From NCBI GenBank assembly GCA_032622095.1, contig CP136063.1, forward strand, positions 273,165,426-273,229,425: DNA of 64,000 nucleotides, given 5' to 3'. The position numbers and the translations under genes are program-made. Below, piece after piece: positions 7,803 to 18,239 of this stretch; within the stretch, counting starts at the first letter, position 1, and every line of letters begins with the position of its first letter. The notes below the pieces were generated by a model. It was not told the DNA's origin. It saw only the letters and a program-made list of their open reading frames with translations, and searched no databases. Origin of the DNA: Siphonodentalium dalli. Taxonomy: Eukaryota; Mollusca; Scaphopoda; Gadilida; Siphonodentaliidae.

Positions 7803-10800
7803 ATGCAGAACCAAGAGGCACAAAATGTTTCAACTCCCAGATTTGATTGTGACAAATGTAATAGAACTTATGCAAATCATAGCTCGTTGAGGAAACACAA
7901 GATTATGCATGATGAGGATTATATATGTGAATTGTGCAACAAAGAGTTTAAGACAAATGAAACTTTGAGTAGACATCTCAGGAATATTCACAAAAGAGAG
8001 CCAAGAAAAAGGCAGAAAGTTGAATCGATTCAGAGCTCAAATAGAACAACAACACAAACGCCAAAAGTTGAAACGATTCAGAGCTCAAATAGAACAATAC
8101 AACCACCAAATATCATTAATCAAGTTATTAATGATAGTATATCAGCAGAGGGACAATCGAATGACTCTAGTGACAGTGAACTGGAAAATGAAACTTCAGC
8201 GTTGAATAAGATTGTGACTGTGGTGAAAATTAAACCAGCAAACAGGCCGGAAACAGATGATATGATTGTGTTTTTCGCTAACAACAGAAAAAAGATTTTG
8301 ACCATTCTGGAGGAAAAAATGCAGCGATATAATGGAATGAAATGGCATCTCAGTCTGTGCATTTCAATGTTCAAGCCAAGCGATGAGCAGGGTGGAGAGG
8401 ATAGTGTTATAGAGACACACTTTCGAACGCAACTATTCAAGTGTGTGACCAGTGATCAATTGGACATTGCCGATATTAATACTGGGTTTCACAAAATGTT
8501 CGAATCATTCAACACCTTTATACATAGGGGCAGTGGTTGGAGAATAAGGAGAATACAGCATTTGGATATCAGTATGGCAATGTATAAACCTTTGTCAGCC
8601 AGCAGCTATATAGCAACGCCAAGCGAGCTAACACATTCACGATCGATAATCAATGTAGTAAACAATGATGAATACTGCTTCGTGTGGGCTGTTTTGGCTA
8701 GTGTGCACCGAAAAATGAACAATCCGAACCGTGTGAGCACTTATTTGCCATACAAAGACAGCCTTCGGTTGAACGGATTGACTTTTCCAATGAAAATAGA
8801 AGATATCACAAAGTTTGAGCGGATGAACAATATATCTGTGAGCGTATTTGGCTATGAGGACAAACAGGTGTTCCCTTTAAGGATAACTAATATATATCCT
8901 CCAAACGAGCCTCATGCAGACCTGCTATTGTTTCACAATGAAGATAAAACACATTATACATGTATAAAAGATTTGGATAGACTCTTAACAAGATTCAAAA
9001 GGCAAACATCACACAAGAACTATTTTTTCTGTAGATTTTGTCTGTGTTCATTTCGAACTTGGACGGACAGGGATGCACATATGCAGGAGTGTCAAGCTTT
9101 CGGCTTTCAAAAAACCTGTTATCCTGCAGAAAAGGATAAAATTGTGCGATTCAATGAATACAACAAAAAATTTGTAATCCCATTCTGCATCTATGCTGAC
9201 CTGGAAACGACTGTTGAGCAAATTAGCAAATGCGACCCAAACCCTGACATTTCCTCCAGCACACCATATGCAAATCTCAATCCACTCAGTTTTGGAATCA
9301 AACGTGTTTGCAAGGTGGATGAGACCTATACAAAACCTACATTTATCTATAGCTCAGACACTGGTGTTATAGACTATTTTCTAGAAAAACTATTTGAGGA
9401 GGTTGAGGAAATTGAAAGTATTTTAGAGGAAACAGCTGATATGATCATCACGGAAAAGCAGCAGCTGGACTTTGAAGCAGCAACGGAATGTTATAATTGC
9501 AATAGAAAGTTTAACGAAAACAGAAGGAAATGCCGCCACCACTGCCATGTCAGCGGGCTCTACAACGGACCCAGTTGCGATGGCTGTAATTTGCATCTCA
9601 AAGCGCCTTTATTTATTCCCGTGATTATGCACAATCTTCGTGGATTTGATTCGCATCTTATATGTCAAGCTATGGGAAAGTTCGGCGAACCTATTACATG
9701 TATACCCAATAATATGGAAAAATATCTGTCTTTCAGTATAGGAAAATTACGCTTTATCGACTCTTATCAATTTTTGAACGCATCGCTGGAGACGCTGGTA
9801 GAAAACTTGAAAGACTTTGACAACTATAATTTTCCTTATCTAAATGATGAGGGATTCACACCTGAACAATGCAATTTGCTCAAGAGGAAAGGTGTATACT
9901 TCTATGAGTATGTCACATCAGTAAATGTGTTTGGTGAAACGAAACTTCCGGAAAAGGACAAATTTTACAACAAAATGACAGAAAGTAATATTACTGATTC
10001 AGAATATCAACATGCCCACAATGTTTGGACCAAATTCAATATGAAAAATCTGGGCGACTACCATGATCTTTATTTAAAAAGTGATGTCTGTTTGTTAGCC
10101 TGTGTATTTGAACAGTTTCGAGATATCTGCTATCAGTACTATGGTCTGGATACCCACCATTTCTATTCTGCTCCAGGTTATAGTTGGAGTGCAATGCTCT
10201 TAAAAACTGATGCCGAATTTGAGCTTATAACTGATCCTGATCAGTACATTTTCTTCGAAAAGGGAATAAGAGGCGGAATTTCCTGCATAACACAGCGATT
10301 TGCAGAGGCCAATAATAAATATATAGGCGAAAGTTATGATACAACACAAGAAACATCCTATGTCGCATCATACGATGCTAATAATTTATACGGGTGGAGT
10401 CAATGTCAACCAATGCCATATCGCTCATTTCAATTCTTGACTCAAGAGGAAATAAGCAATTTGGACATCAGTTCAATAGCTTTTGATGACAAACATGGAT
10501 ATGTGCTAGAAGTTGATCTAGAGTACCCAGAACATCTACATGATACGCACAACTGCTATCCACTGGCTGTTGAGCGACGCCGTTGTGACTTTGATGAAAT
10601 TTCGCAATATAGTCAGCAGCTATGGCGTTTGCATAATGGAGATGCCAAATTCCATACCACAGAAAAACTAGTGTTAACATTATATGATAAACAACATTAT
10701 ATTATTCACTACAAAAATCTGCAACAGTGTCTGGAGTTGGGACTCAAGTTGAAAAAAATTCACAGAGTGTTACGTTTTGAACAAAAACGTATTCTCAAAC

Positions 10801-11648
10801 CATATATCGACTTTAACACACAAAAGCGAGCCGAAGCTAAAAATGCCACTGAAAAATTTATATTCAAACTCTTGAATGTGTCGATATATGGAAAGGCTCT
10901 CGAAAATGTTCGAGGAAGGGTGAATATTTCATTAATAAATAATGAACACAAATTGAGAAAATATATCTCAAAACCATCATTCAAACGTTTTGAGATTTTT
11001 AATAATGACTTGGTTGGAGTTGAATGCAGCAAAGTGAAACTCGTTTTGAACAAACCAGTCTATCTCGGATTCGCAATTCTGGAATTATCAAAGTATTTGA
11101 TGTATGATTTTCACTACAACTATATTAAAAAACTGTATGGTGAGAATGCAAAATTATTATTCACCGACACAGACTCTTTGACCTATCATGTGAAGTGTGA
11201 GGATATTTATAATGATATGTTACAAAACAAAGAACTGTTTGACACCAGCAACTATGATAAAGACCACTTTTTATACAGCAGTGACAACAAGGCCCAAGTT
11301 GGGTTAATGAAAGATGAATCTTATGGTATACCAATAAAGAGCTTTTGTGGACTTCGCTCTAAAGTATATGCATATTGCTATGGCGATACTGAGAAAAGAA
11401 GAGCGAAGGGAATTGTTAGAGGTGATCAAAAACTGAAATTTGTTGACTATTACAATTGTTTGTTTGGAAATACAGACAAGACAATGTGTAGGTTCAACAG
11501 AATTTTGAGCAAGAAACACCAACTTTTTTGCACACATATAAATAAACGCGCCCTGAGTGCATTTGATGACAAGCGATATATTGCAGATAATGGCATCACC
11601 ACACTCAGCTTTGGCCATTATGCTATTCAGTATAATACCCAAAGTTAG
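7803..11648 (+). CDS. POLB: Family B protein-primed-type DNA polymerase with N-terminal zinc fingers
   Basis: This 1281-aa replicative polymerase starts at ATG 7803. Two C2H2 fingers lie at the N-terminus (C16/C19/H32/H36 and C42/C45/H58/H63), then a low-complexity linker with a short repeat (VE[S/T]IQSSNRT). Residues about 285-395 hold a domain with C292 in 'EYCFVWAV' and H384 in 'KTHYTC', which could be a papain/OTU-like cysteine-protease fold. A third zinc motif is near 420, and an endonuclease-VII-like Cys/His cluster (CRHHCHVSG, CDGCN) lies in the exonuclease region. Exo I is YADLET (D466, E468) and Exo II is NLRGFDSHLI (D616). Polymerase motif A is YDANNLYG (D858), motif B is KLLNVSIYG (K1022) and motif C is TDTDS (D1122, D1124). 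All catalytic residues are present. A polyadenylation-like AATAAA lies at 11906. Confidence 0.95.
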   Translation: MQNQEAQNVSTPRFDCDKCNRTYANHSSLRKHKIMHDEDYICELCNKEFKTNETLSRHLRNIHKREPRKRQKVESIQSSNRTTTQTPKVETIQSSNRTIQPPNIINQVINDSISAEGQSNDSSDSELENETSALNKIVTVVKIKPANRPETDDMIVFFANNRKKILTILEEKMQRYNGMKWHLSLCISMFKPSDEQGGEDSVIETHFRTQLFKCVTSDQLDIADINTGFHKMFESFNTFIHRGSGWRIRRIQHLDISMAMYKPLSASSYIATPSELTHSRSIINVVNNDEYCFVWAVLASVHRKMNNPNRVSTYLPYKDSLRLNGLTFPMKIEDITKFERMNNISVSVFGYEDKQVFPLRITNIYPPNEPHADLLLFHNEDKTHYTCIKDLDRLLTRFKRQTSHKNYFFCRFCLCSFRTWTDRDAHMQECQAFGFQKTCYPAEKDKIVRFNEYNKKFVIPFCIYADLETTVEQISKCDPNPDISSSTPYANLNPLSFGIKRVCKVDETYTKPTFIYSSDTGVIDYFLEKLFEEVEEIESILEETADMIITEKQQLDFEAATECYNCNRKFNENRRKCRHHCHVSGLYNGPSCDGCNLHLKAPLFIPVIMHNLRGFDSHLICQAMGKFGEPITCIPNNMEKYLSFSIGKLRFIDSYQFLNASLETLVENLKDFDNYNFPYLNDEGFTPEQCNLLKRKGVYFYEYVTSVNVFGETKLPEKDKFYNKMTESNITDSEYQHAHNVWTKFNMKNLGDYHDLYLKSDVCLLACVFEQFRDICYQYYGLDTHHFYSAPGYSWSAMLLKTDAEFELITDPDQYIFFEKGIRGGISCITQRFAEANNKYIGESYDTTQETSYVASYDANNLYGWSQCQPMPYRSFQFLTQEEISNLDISSIAFDDKHGYVLEVDLEYPEHLHDTHNCYPLAVERRRCDFDEISQYSQQLWRLHNGDAKFHTTEKLVLTLYDKQHYIIHYKNLQQCLELGLKLKKIHRVLRFEQKRILKPYIDFNTQKRAEAKNATEKFIFKLLNVSIYGKALENVRGRVNISLINNEHKLRKYISKPSFKRFEIFNNDLVGVECSKVKLVLNKPVYLGFAILELSKYLMYDFHYNYIKKLYGENAKLLFTDTDSLTYHVKCEDIYNDMLQNKELFDTSNYDKDHFLYSSDNKAQVGLMKDESYGIPIKSFCGLRSKVYAYCYGDTEKRRAKGIVRGDQKLKFVDYYNCLFGNTDKTMCRFNRILSKKHQLFCTHINKRALSAFDDKRYIADNGITTLSFGHYAIQYNTQS

Positions 11649-11905
11649 TGGAAGTGAATTATTAATATTAGAGGCCTTTGGTTTCAAATTCTGCACACTT
11701 AGTCATCCACATGCACACAGCGCACTGTAAACTTCATCATTGATCTATATAGTTTGTGGAGGAAAAATATTAATTTGCAAACAATATGTATTATATTGTA
11801 TTCTAATATACGCAACCACCTTTATCAGTGAACTGATGTCATTCCTTGCATATATAGGTCAATAGTCATATATTATATGTTGAACAGATATTGAAATATA
11901 CTGAA

Positions 11906-11911
11906 AATAAA
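11906..11911 (+). terminator. Polyadenylation signal AATAAA after polB
   Basis: Canonical AATAAA 258 bp downstream of the polymerase stop, at the edge of a large hairpin. It is a plausible 3' end signal. Confidence 0.35.
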
Positions 11912-11916
11912 GGGAG

Positions 11917-12162
11917 ACTGTACCTAAAACCGGCTATTTATCTTAGGGAGGCTCATATCTTGCTATATGGTGTTTGAAATTGATCAACTAAGCACATTGG
12001 TGCATACTTTGTTTTCATTCCCGACTCAAATTGAATATATATTGATTCAATTTGAGTCAGGAATGAAAACAAAGTACATCAATGTGCTTAGTTGATAAAT
12101 TTCGTTCACCATATAGTAAGAAATGTGTCTCCCTAAGATGAATATCTGGATTTAGTTACAGT
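11917..12162. repeat. 246-bp imperfect palindrome (MITE-like)
   Basis: The two halves are reverse complements around a centre at about 12040: ACTCAAATTGAAT/ATTCAATTTGAGT, CATTCCCG/AGGAATG, ACTAAGCACATTG/CAATGTGCTTAGT, ATCTTAGGGAG/CTCCCTAAGAT, and ACTGTACC/GTTACAGT at the ends. Arms are about 118 bp with an 8-10 bp loop. It would form a long hairpin. Confidence 0.9.
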
Positions 12163-12344
12163 GGGCCCTTTTAACAGCAGTTATACAAATATATATATAA
12201 AATATATAAAAATATATAAATAAAGAGCAAAACATTTGTACTAGAGCTGTACTTTATACTGATTAAATATGTCCTGACTGATATAACGCTTAGTTGAAAA
12301 GACTAAAATTTAGCAAAATCTCTTTATTAACCAAGACTTGTTTC

Positions 12345-12510
12345 TTTCTTTTTTTTTTTGTGAACAATACCATGCACGGTTTATAAGTCACTTTTTTTTA
12401 TTTCTTTCTTTTTTTTTTTGTTGCAATTTTCTGAAACAAAATTGAGACTATATTACAACTTGACATATTGTTTAATTTTTTTTATTTTTTTTTAATTTTT
12501 TTTTTTTGCG
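12345..12510. repeat. T-rich low-complexity tract
   Basis: Runs of T with a repeated TTTCTTTCTTTTTTTTTTTG (about 12341-12360 and 12402-12420) and further T runs to 12507. Low complexity; the minus-strand ORF through it is not credible. Confidence 0.85.
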
Positions 12511-13356
12511 GTTTGCAGTTTGATAGTAATAAATCAGACAGGATATCTTTAACCACAACACGTCTGTATATCCATATGAGGTAGACTGATAAATTTGAAA
12601 AGAAAACAGTTATTAGCTGTTCCAACCTACAAATAAATAAATAGGAATAAAGTAGATAACATCGTTCCATTTATAAAAAAATGGGTTATATATCACAATT
12701 CAAGTGACTAAAACAAGAAATACAAACAACATTATTTACAGTGATTGATCAACAAAGTTGAACAAACTATAGTGCATATTTACATGAGGTAGACTGACAA
12801 ACATCTCAAAATGCTGTTAAATATCTCTTAGATTCCTAGTTATTCGATTGTATGACTGTGAATAGACAAAAGGAGTGCTAAATTTGTAGGGAGTTCATAT
12901 TGCTAAGAGAACAGTTTTTTTTTTTTATTATTTTAACTGTTCAAACCTACAAATGGACTATATATCACAATCCAAATGGCTGTTTTAGTTAAACTATGTC
13001 AGGTGCAACAGCATACAAACACCTATTTTCCAACACCAAATATTAAGTTTGGTTTCTGACTACATTTTAAGAAATCTGACTTAGAAGCCTATTTGTTTGT
13101 GCACTCAATTTGCTGAGTTCAGAATAATAAGAACATCAAGTTTTCAACTATTATCTGTTTAATCCCACAGATGAATAAATAGGAATAAAGAAGATAATAG
13201 TGTCAACCCAGTTGTAAGAGGACTTACATATCAAATGTCAAATGTCAGATTTCGAGTGAACAAATGTATAGTATAATGACTGCTAACGTATGTGCAGAAT
13301 ATACATGTTTGCAAAAAATATTGTGCGTTTTGGGATTCGCAAAATAATTTCCTCAT

Positions 13357-13563
13357 CAAGCCTTGAAATAGGGTGTCCGTCATTTGCAGAATGAGGTCCA
13401 TAGAGGGCGAATTTAGTGATACTACCCCGTATAGCAAGCTAGCATCACCAAATTCACTCTCTGGGAAACCTCATTCTACTGAGACATAGTGGGCTAGCAT
13501 CACCAAATTCACCCTCTGATAAACATCATTCTGCAAATGACAGACATCCTATTTCAAGGATTG
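13357..13563. repeat. Palindromic repeat with a duplicated arm
   Basis: The left arm (CAAGCCTTGAAATAGG..., TGTCCGTCATTTGCAGAATG, GAGGGCGAATTTAGTGAT) is inverted at 13497-13563 (CACCAAATTCACCCTCTG, CATTCTGCAAATGACAGACA, CCTATTTCAAGG). An additional partial copy of the right arm (AGCATCACCAAATTCACTCT) lies at about 13441, so the structure is two inverted copies plus one extra. Confidence 0.85.
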
Positions 13564-13846
13564 TTCCTCATACTCTGAATGTATATAAATATCAGTGAAC
13601 AGTTCATAATAGATGAGGAATAATGGTCAATTCTGATCAGTCAAATTGAGAGTTTGCCATAATTATTTAACAATATGTTTAAACACTGTGTTCCCTTTGT
13701 AGAACGTAAATTTATAAAAATGTTTATAAAAAATAAACGTAACTAGTAAACAAACAAAAATAAAAGAAAAACAAATCAACAGTATTTACAGTGTTTGTTC
13801 ATATATATTTTGCAAATTGTGTCGCTAGTATTTTTCATTTGTTTTG

Positions 13847-14027
13847 AAATTAAGGTACCTTTAAGAACAAAATGTGCTTTGTCACCAATGTACACAGAAA
13901 TATTGTTGCTATTTCACATGAAAGTAATACCACCAAAGAAAATTAAGGCACCTTTAAGCACAAAATGTGCTTTGTAACCAAGGTATACAGAAATATTGTT
14001 GCTATTTGACATGAAAGTAATAACACC
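13847..14027 (+). repeat. Direct duplication, unit about 90 bp
   Basis: Two diverged copies are present (about 13847-13932 and 13940-14027) sharing AATTAAGG.ACCTTTAAG, ACAAAATGTGCTTTGT and ACAGAAATATTGTTGCTATT. The small ORF spanning them (13795-13977) has no gene-like features. Confidence 0.85.
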
Positions 14028-14547
14028 TAAGATTGTGTTTGGTTTGACAGACAAACTCCTTGTAAATAAATATGCCTTCATATATTTGTGTTAAACATAA
14101 AATAAATCAATATTCGGCTGGTAATGAACTGTTGTTTTCCTTGATTAAATATTAAAAGTCCTATCAATTCCATGCCATAGTATTACAATATGTTTTATTG
14201 GACACTTATTGTGAGTTTAAGTAGACAATATACCAGCAACCAGGTGTGAAATATAACCAGAAACCTTCTAACAATAGACATGTTGTAGGTGATTTGACAC
14301 ATTTAACCCTTTCATTATACCAACATTGATGGTGCAGCATTAGCAATACTGTGTCAATGCATTCTCCTATATATATATGTATCTTCCAGTGAGACATGCC
14401 CAATATATAAGAAAATATATTGGCACAGAATTTCCAAAAAAAAACAAAAAAAAAAAAATTTAGACAGTTCAGTGAAATACAGAAGTTTACTGTTTGTAAA
14501 GAACTGCAATATTACTGTTTGTAAACTACAAGATTTAAAGGTGTTCA

Positions 14548-14919
14548 ATCCTATATTACTATTTGTTTGGCTTTGAGGGGGTAAAAAATATTTGATTTGA
14601 GTCGAGGAACCTACCAATTAACACTCAGGGTGAACAGCTATGGATATTTGAATTTTCATTAATTCTATTTTTTCTGTCCCAGAACACAGACAAATTTGCG
14701 TTATTATTACCACTTGATTTTAGAGTTACCCATCCTTGTCTGTTTGAATAGTGTTTTGGTGTTCACATTTCGAGCAAATTACGAAGGTAAGGTTTCATCT
14801 CGAGAAAATAACAAATTTAAAAAAAACAATATCTAATGACTGCAAGCTTTGTTTGATAGGTTCCTCAACTCAAATCAAATATTTTTTACCCTCAAAGCCA
14901 AATAAATAGTAATATAGGA
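14548..14919. repeat. Inverted repeat with about 67-bp arms (MITE-like)
   Basis: Arms at 14548-14616 and 14854-14919 pair (ATATTTGATTTGAGTCGAGG with CCTCAACTCAAATCAAATAT, GGCTTTGAGGG with CCCTCAAAGCC). They enclose about 237 bp of non-coding DNA. The form is that of a small non-autonomous DNA element. Confidence 0.85.
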
Positions 14920-15060
14920 CCCACTGTTCGGTTTGTTGATGTTGGAGTCTGTTGAGATGGGGAACCCTCTGATCGGATTGAATACCTTTAATAAGTTATT
15001 AGTTTGGTGAAATAAAAAGTTGTTAATAAAGCTGAAAAGACTCATTCTCGCCAATAAAAA

Positions 15061-15237
15061 AGTGCTGAAAGGGAAATCAGGTTTTGAAAATGTACCGAAT
15101 GGTACACATGGGGGTTGAAAACTCATTCTAAATCACTTTTAGTTTTCATGTCTGACTACATACATACGTTAGTGCTGATCACAAACCCCTGTGTACCATT
15201 CGGCACATTTTCAAAACCTGGAATACCTTCAGCACTT
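15061..15237. repeat. Inverted repeat with about 53-bp arms
   Basis: The left arm 15061-15114 contains AGTGCTGAAAGG and GGTTTTGAAAATGTACCGAA then TGGTACACATGGGG. The right arm 15186-15237 is its reverse complement (CCCCTGTGTACCATTCGGCA, CATTTTCAAAACC, CAGCACTT). The spacer is about 70 bp. Confidence 0.88.
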
Positions 15238-15700
15238 GTGTTAGAAAAAAAAATAAAAAATTTGTACAGTCTGACACACAAAAGATTTCTAACAGCTGAA
15301 TAGCCCTAAATAAGTTAATCTATAATCGCACTGACCAAAAATATTCTATATAGATTAACACTAGGATTTCAAATATGAACTAAACAAGTTGTTCACCTCC
15401 TACTAGTATCTTAACATCATTCCTTTGGAGTTACTGTTTTAGTATTTTGTTTTTTTTAATATAGCTAAATGGGGGTTAAGCCATATACTAAAATAGTTGG
15501 TATTGCCAAGTTTCACACCCCATTTGTCAGTCATAATTTTGCGTGTGCTCTTACTGTTTGTTTTTTTTTATTAACACAGAGTTTTATAGTTATAGTCTGT
15601 TTAGGCACTAAGACAAAAGCAAAATATGCGAATTACTGTTTGCGTAGGTACAAAGACCATGGACATGTTAGGACACAACATGAATTTATGATAGACCTGT

Positions 15701-15708
15701 TATAAAAG
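15701..15708 (+). promoter_or_regulatory. TATA box of the + strand right-end gene
   Basis: TATAAAAG at 15701 is followed 34 bp later by an initiator-like TCATT (A at 15735) and then by the ATG at 15756, giving a short leader of about 20 nt. The spacing is right for a metazoan TATA promoter. Confidence 0.65.
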
Positions 15709-15755
15709 CCCATATGGTATTCCATTTACTAGTCATTCAGTTTTCAACTTCAAAT

Positions 15756-18239
15756 ATGGCGGATAATATTGCACCAGCAACAACTGAGTCATACGAGAAA
15801 AAGTTTGGTCACTTTGCACTCAAGATCACTTTGTTTCGAGGAAAACCCTATTTGCACATATTTAACAATGATCCTGACCTTGTTCAGGAAGAGGAGCCTT
15901 ATATTTCTTTGAACTTAAAGGAAGCCGAAAAGCTGGAAAGGCAGAGAAGTGATTTGGAAAAAAACATGACAAAGGTGAATATCATGCCAATCACCAGTGT
16001 CTATAGGGCATTGGTGAACAGCGCCAGAGCATTTAAAGTTGTCAAAATATACAATGACAAAGGAAAAGTGAAAGTAAATCTGCAGCAGGAGGTGACAAAA
16101 CCCGGGGAAACACCGCGATATGGGAAAGTGGCGTTCGACAAGGACTCGTTCCTAGTATTCCAGCGGATTCCATTTCTAATGAAAATGAAATCGATGATTC
16201 CATCAGAACAGGAAACTATTAAAAACGTAAGTAAACAATATTTTTTTTTTTTGCAACACTATAGTCAAAGCATATTTCCTAAACAGTAGAGAAAATTATA
16301 TTGCTGTGAAATCTCAAGTGTTAATTTATAGTGAATATTTAAAATTTGGCATATACCAGACCCAATTAATTTGTTTTTAACTCAAGATCGATAGTATGTT
16401 AGTCTGTTAGGCTGCTGTCTTAACCTTGTTGATCTCCTGAGTTTGGGCTGTTGATTTACTGCTGGATGAATTAGTCTATATAGAAAGTCAACAGCGCGTA
16501 TAAACCACTGATAGTTTTGAATAAATATCCTGAATCTTCTCAACGCAGCGATAAATAGACACAGAACAATGCCTGCAAATAAGTGAAAAAATAAATTAGG
16601 TCTGGTATATGATGGAAATTGACAATAGCAAACAGGTTCAGTTCACAGGTATATTCAGGCTGAATATTAATCATTTTTTATTGTTGATCCGACTCTATTG
16701 GTTGGAACTTGAAACATGGTCACACTTTCATCGTCCAACATTTTTGTTACATTGTATCGATTCCGTTTCCTCTTGATGCACCATATCAATAGGACGATTA
16801 CAGCAGCACACACTGCTATGATAGCACATATCAAGATTATCCACTTTCCTGAAGATTAAATATTGAGAGTTAGCTTGCACGAAAAAGAAATAAGATTACA
16901 ACAGCTGTGTATAATTGGCAAATTTAGATACTTTTAATATAGTTATAATTTAGAATATGCCAATATCATAAACATCTACTTTGATTACATACCTTGAAGA
17001 ATATACTTTTCAACAAATGAAAAAGCCAGGGCACAAAATAAATATAAAAACAAACAAAAACTGACATTTCCTTATGCAGTAATGCCCTAATTAATCACCT
17101 GCATAGCCACATCAGAATTATAGTTGACATTTTAAGGATTTAGTGGAAAAAATGGATGGTTGCCATTCTCTTTTGAGCTTTCTGATAAATGTCAACAAAC
17201 CATATTTCTGACTAAACCTGAAAACGCTAACCGTAGTTCTGCTGTGGTTATGGAGTTGATTAATTAGGACATTACTGTACATGAACAAGTGATATAGTAG
17301 TTCATATAAATGTACCTTGAAGAGCATTTGCAGCATCTGGCATAAAGGCATCAGTTGAGTTTGGGTTACTGATAAAGCTGGTGCCTGGTATTGATGACCT
17401 TGGTTTGTGTGTGGTTGTACGCTTTGTGTCACTATATGTCTTGACAGTTGACATCATATTATAATCTGGGCCAGTTTCCACTGCTGACAGTTGCTACAAA
17501 ATAATAGCATAAATAATAATATGAATAGTAAATTAAAAGTATATAAATTTATTTGCAGGAAATGAAAGCAGTATCAAAACAGTTGAGAGAAGGGGCAATT
17601 GATATTTTAGAATTGGAGAGCACCAACTTAAAAGTATCCCACAAAAGGAAAAAGATGACACTAGAGGCAGGATGTCCAAAAAAAGCAAAGAGAGATACAG
17701 CAGAAGCAGGAAGCTCAAAAGATGTCATGAACTTTGACTGCTTCATTGTTGATGAGGCTGCGGTTGACCAGTAAGTATACATTTTTTTTTTAAAGTAAAA
17801 ACATTTTTTATAAATCAATTAGTAATTATCCCACAAAAAAAAAAAACAAAAACAAAAAAACAAAAACAAAACAGATTCATAATTATTGGTAAGACTCATA
17901 TTTAATATTAGCACCCCATATGGGGGAAACAGGGCATGGTGTATTGACCATGGTAAACACACTATTATTTAAATAACTTATATTTTGTTGAAGTTTGTAA
18001 TTGCTGTTTTTTATTTATTAATACTTTGTGTTGCTTCGATGTTTTATTTATTATACGATGGAATGCAGCAGGTGTATGAAACAAACAATACATGTGCTTA
18101 GTGACACACACACGCCTCTGTTGATATTTACAATAAATACAATTTGCAATTTGTTTGAACATTCAGTGAGATATACGAGGACAGTGATGAACCAACCGAC
18201 AATGGTGACACAACAGAGTTCAGTGAAGAGACTGAATAG
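15756..18239 (+). CDS. Spliced gene: 251-aa PC4-like, candidate ssDNA-binding protein
   Basis: Three exons: 15756-16226 (phase 0; donor GTAAGT), 17559-17770 (acceptor TTTGCAG; donor GTAAGT), and 18167-18239 (acceptor CATTCAG), ending at TAG 18237-18239. The frame is preserved at both junctions and the total is 756 nt. Exon 1 encodes two strand-rich segments that look like tandem PC4-type units ('LKITLFRGKPYLHIF' then 'YISLNLKEAEKL'; 'KVVKIYNDKGKVKVNL' then 'VAFDKDSFLVFQRI'). Exon 2 has basic clusters HKRKK and PKKAKR about 20 residues apart, like a bipartite nuclear signal. Exon 3 is strongly acidic. Basic fold plus acidic tail is the layout of many single-strand-binding proteins, which a protein-primed strand-displacement replicon needs. 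The fold is inferred. Intron 1 contains two exons of the opposite-strand gene. Confidence 0.75.

Larger units (their letters stand above)
11649..15700. other. About 4-kb gene-poor region rich in palindromes
   Basis: No ORF longer than about 90 codons with gene-like composition is present. The region is AT-rich with T tracts (12350-12505), several inverted repeats (entered separately), a direct duplication (13847-14027) and diverged repeated blocks around 12530-13230 sharing ATGAGGTAGACTGA and AATAAATAGGAATAAAG. It most likely consists of accumulated small non-autonomous elements or replication/regulatory DNA between the polymerase and the right-end genes. Confidence 0.7.

Noticed and set aside
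8120-8440. Minus-strand ORFs inside the polymerase and integrase genes (8120-8440, 10468-11053, 11304-11696, 2928-3293)
   Set aside because: They are antisense shadows of long genes with clear catalytic motifs.
12482-12670. 62-aa minus ORF in the T-rich tract
   Set aside because: Low-complexity lysine run from poly-T; no gene features.
13231-14617. Small ORFs in the palindrome-rich region
   Set aside because: They lie across inverted or direct repeats and lack promoters, conserved motifs or splice partners that I could find.
15469-15705. 78-aa plus-strand ORF with a hydrophobic stretch
   Set aside because: No promoter, recognisable family or conserved pattern; it ends at the TATA box of the next gene. 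It could be reconsidered if sibling elements conserve it.
17118-17432. Continuous 104-aa minus-strand ORF
   Set aside because: It is in a different frame from the spliced gene and partly lies in a MITE. The exon 17493-17316 with matching splice phases explains the coding signal.
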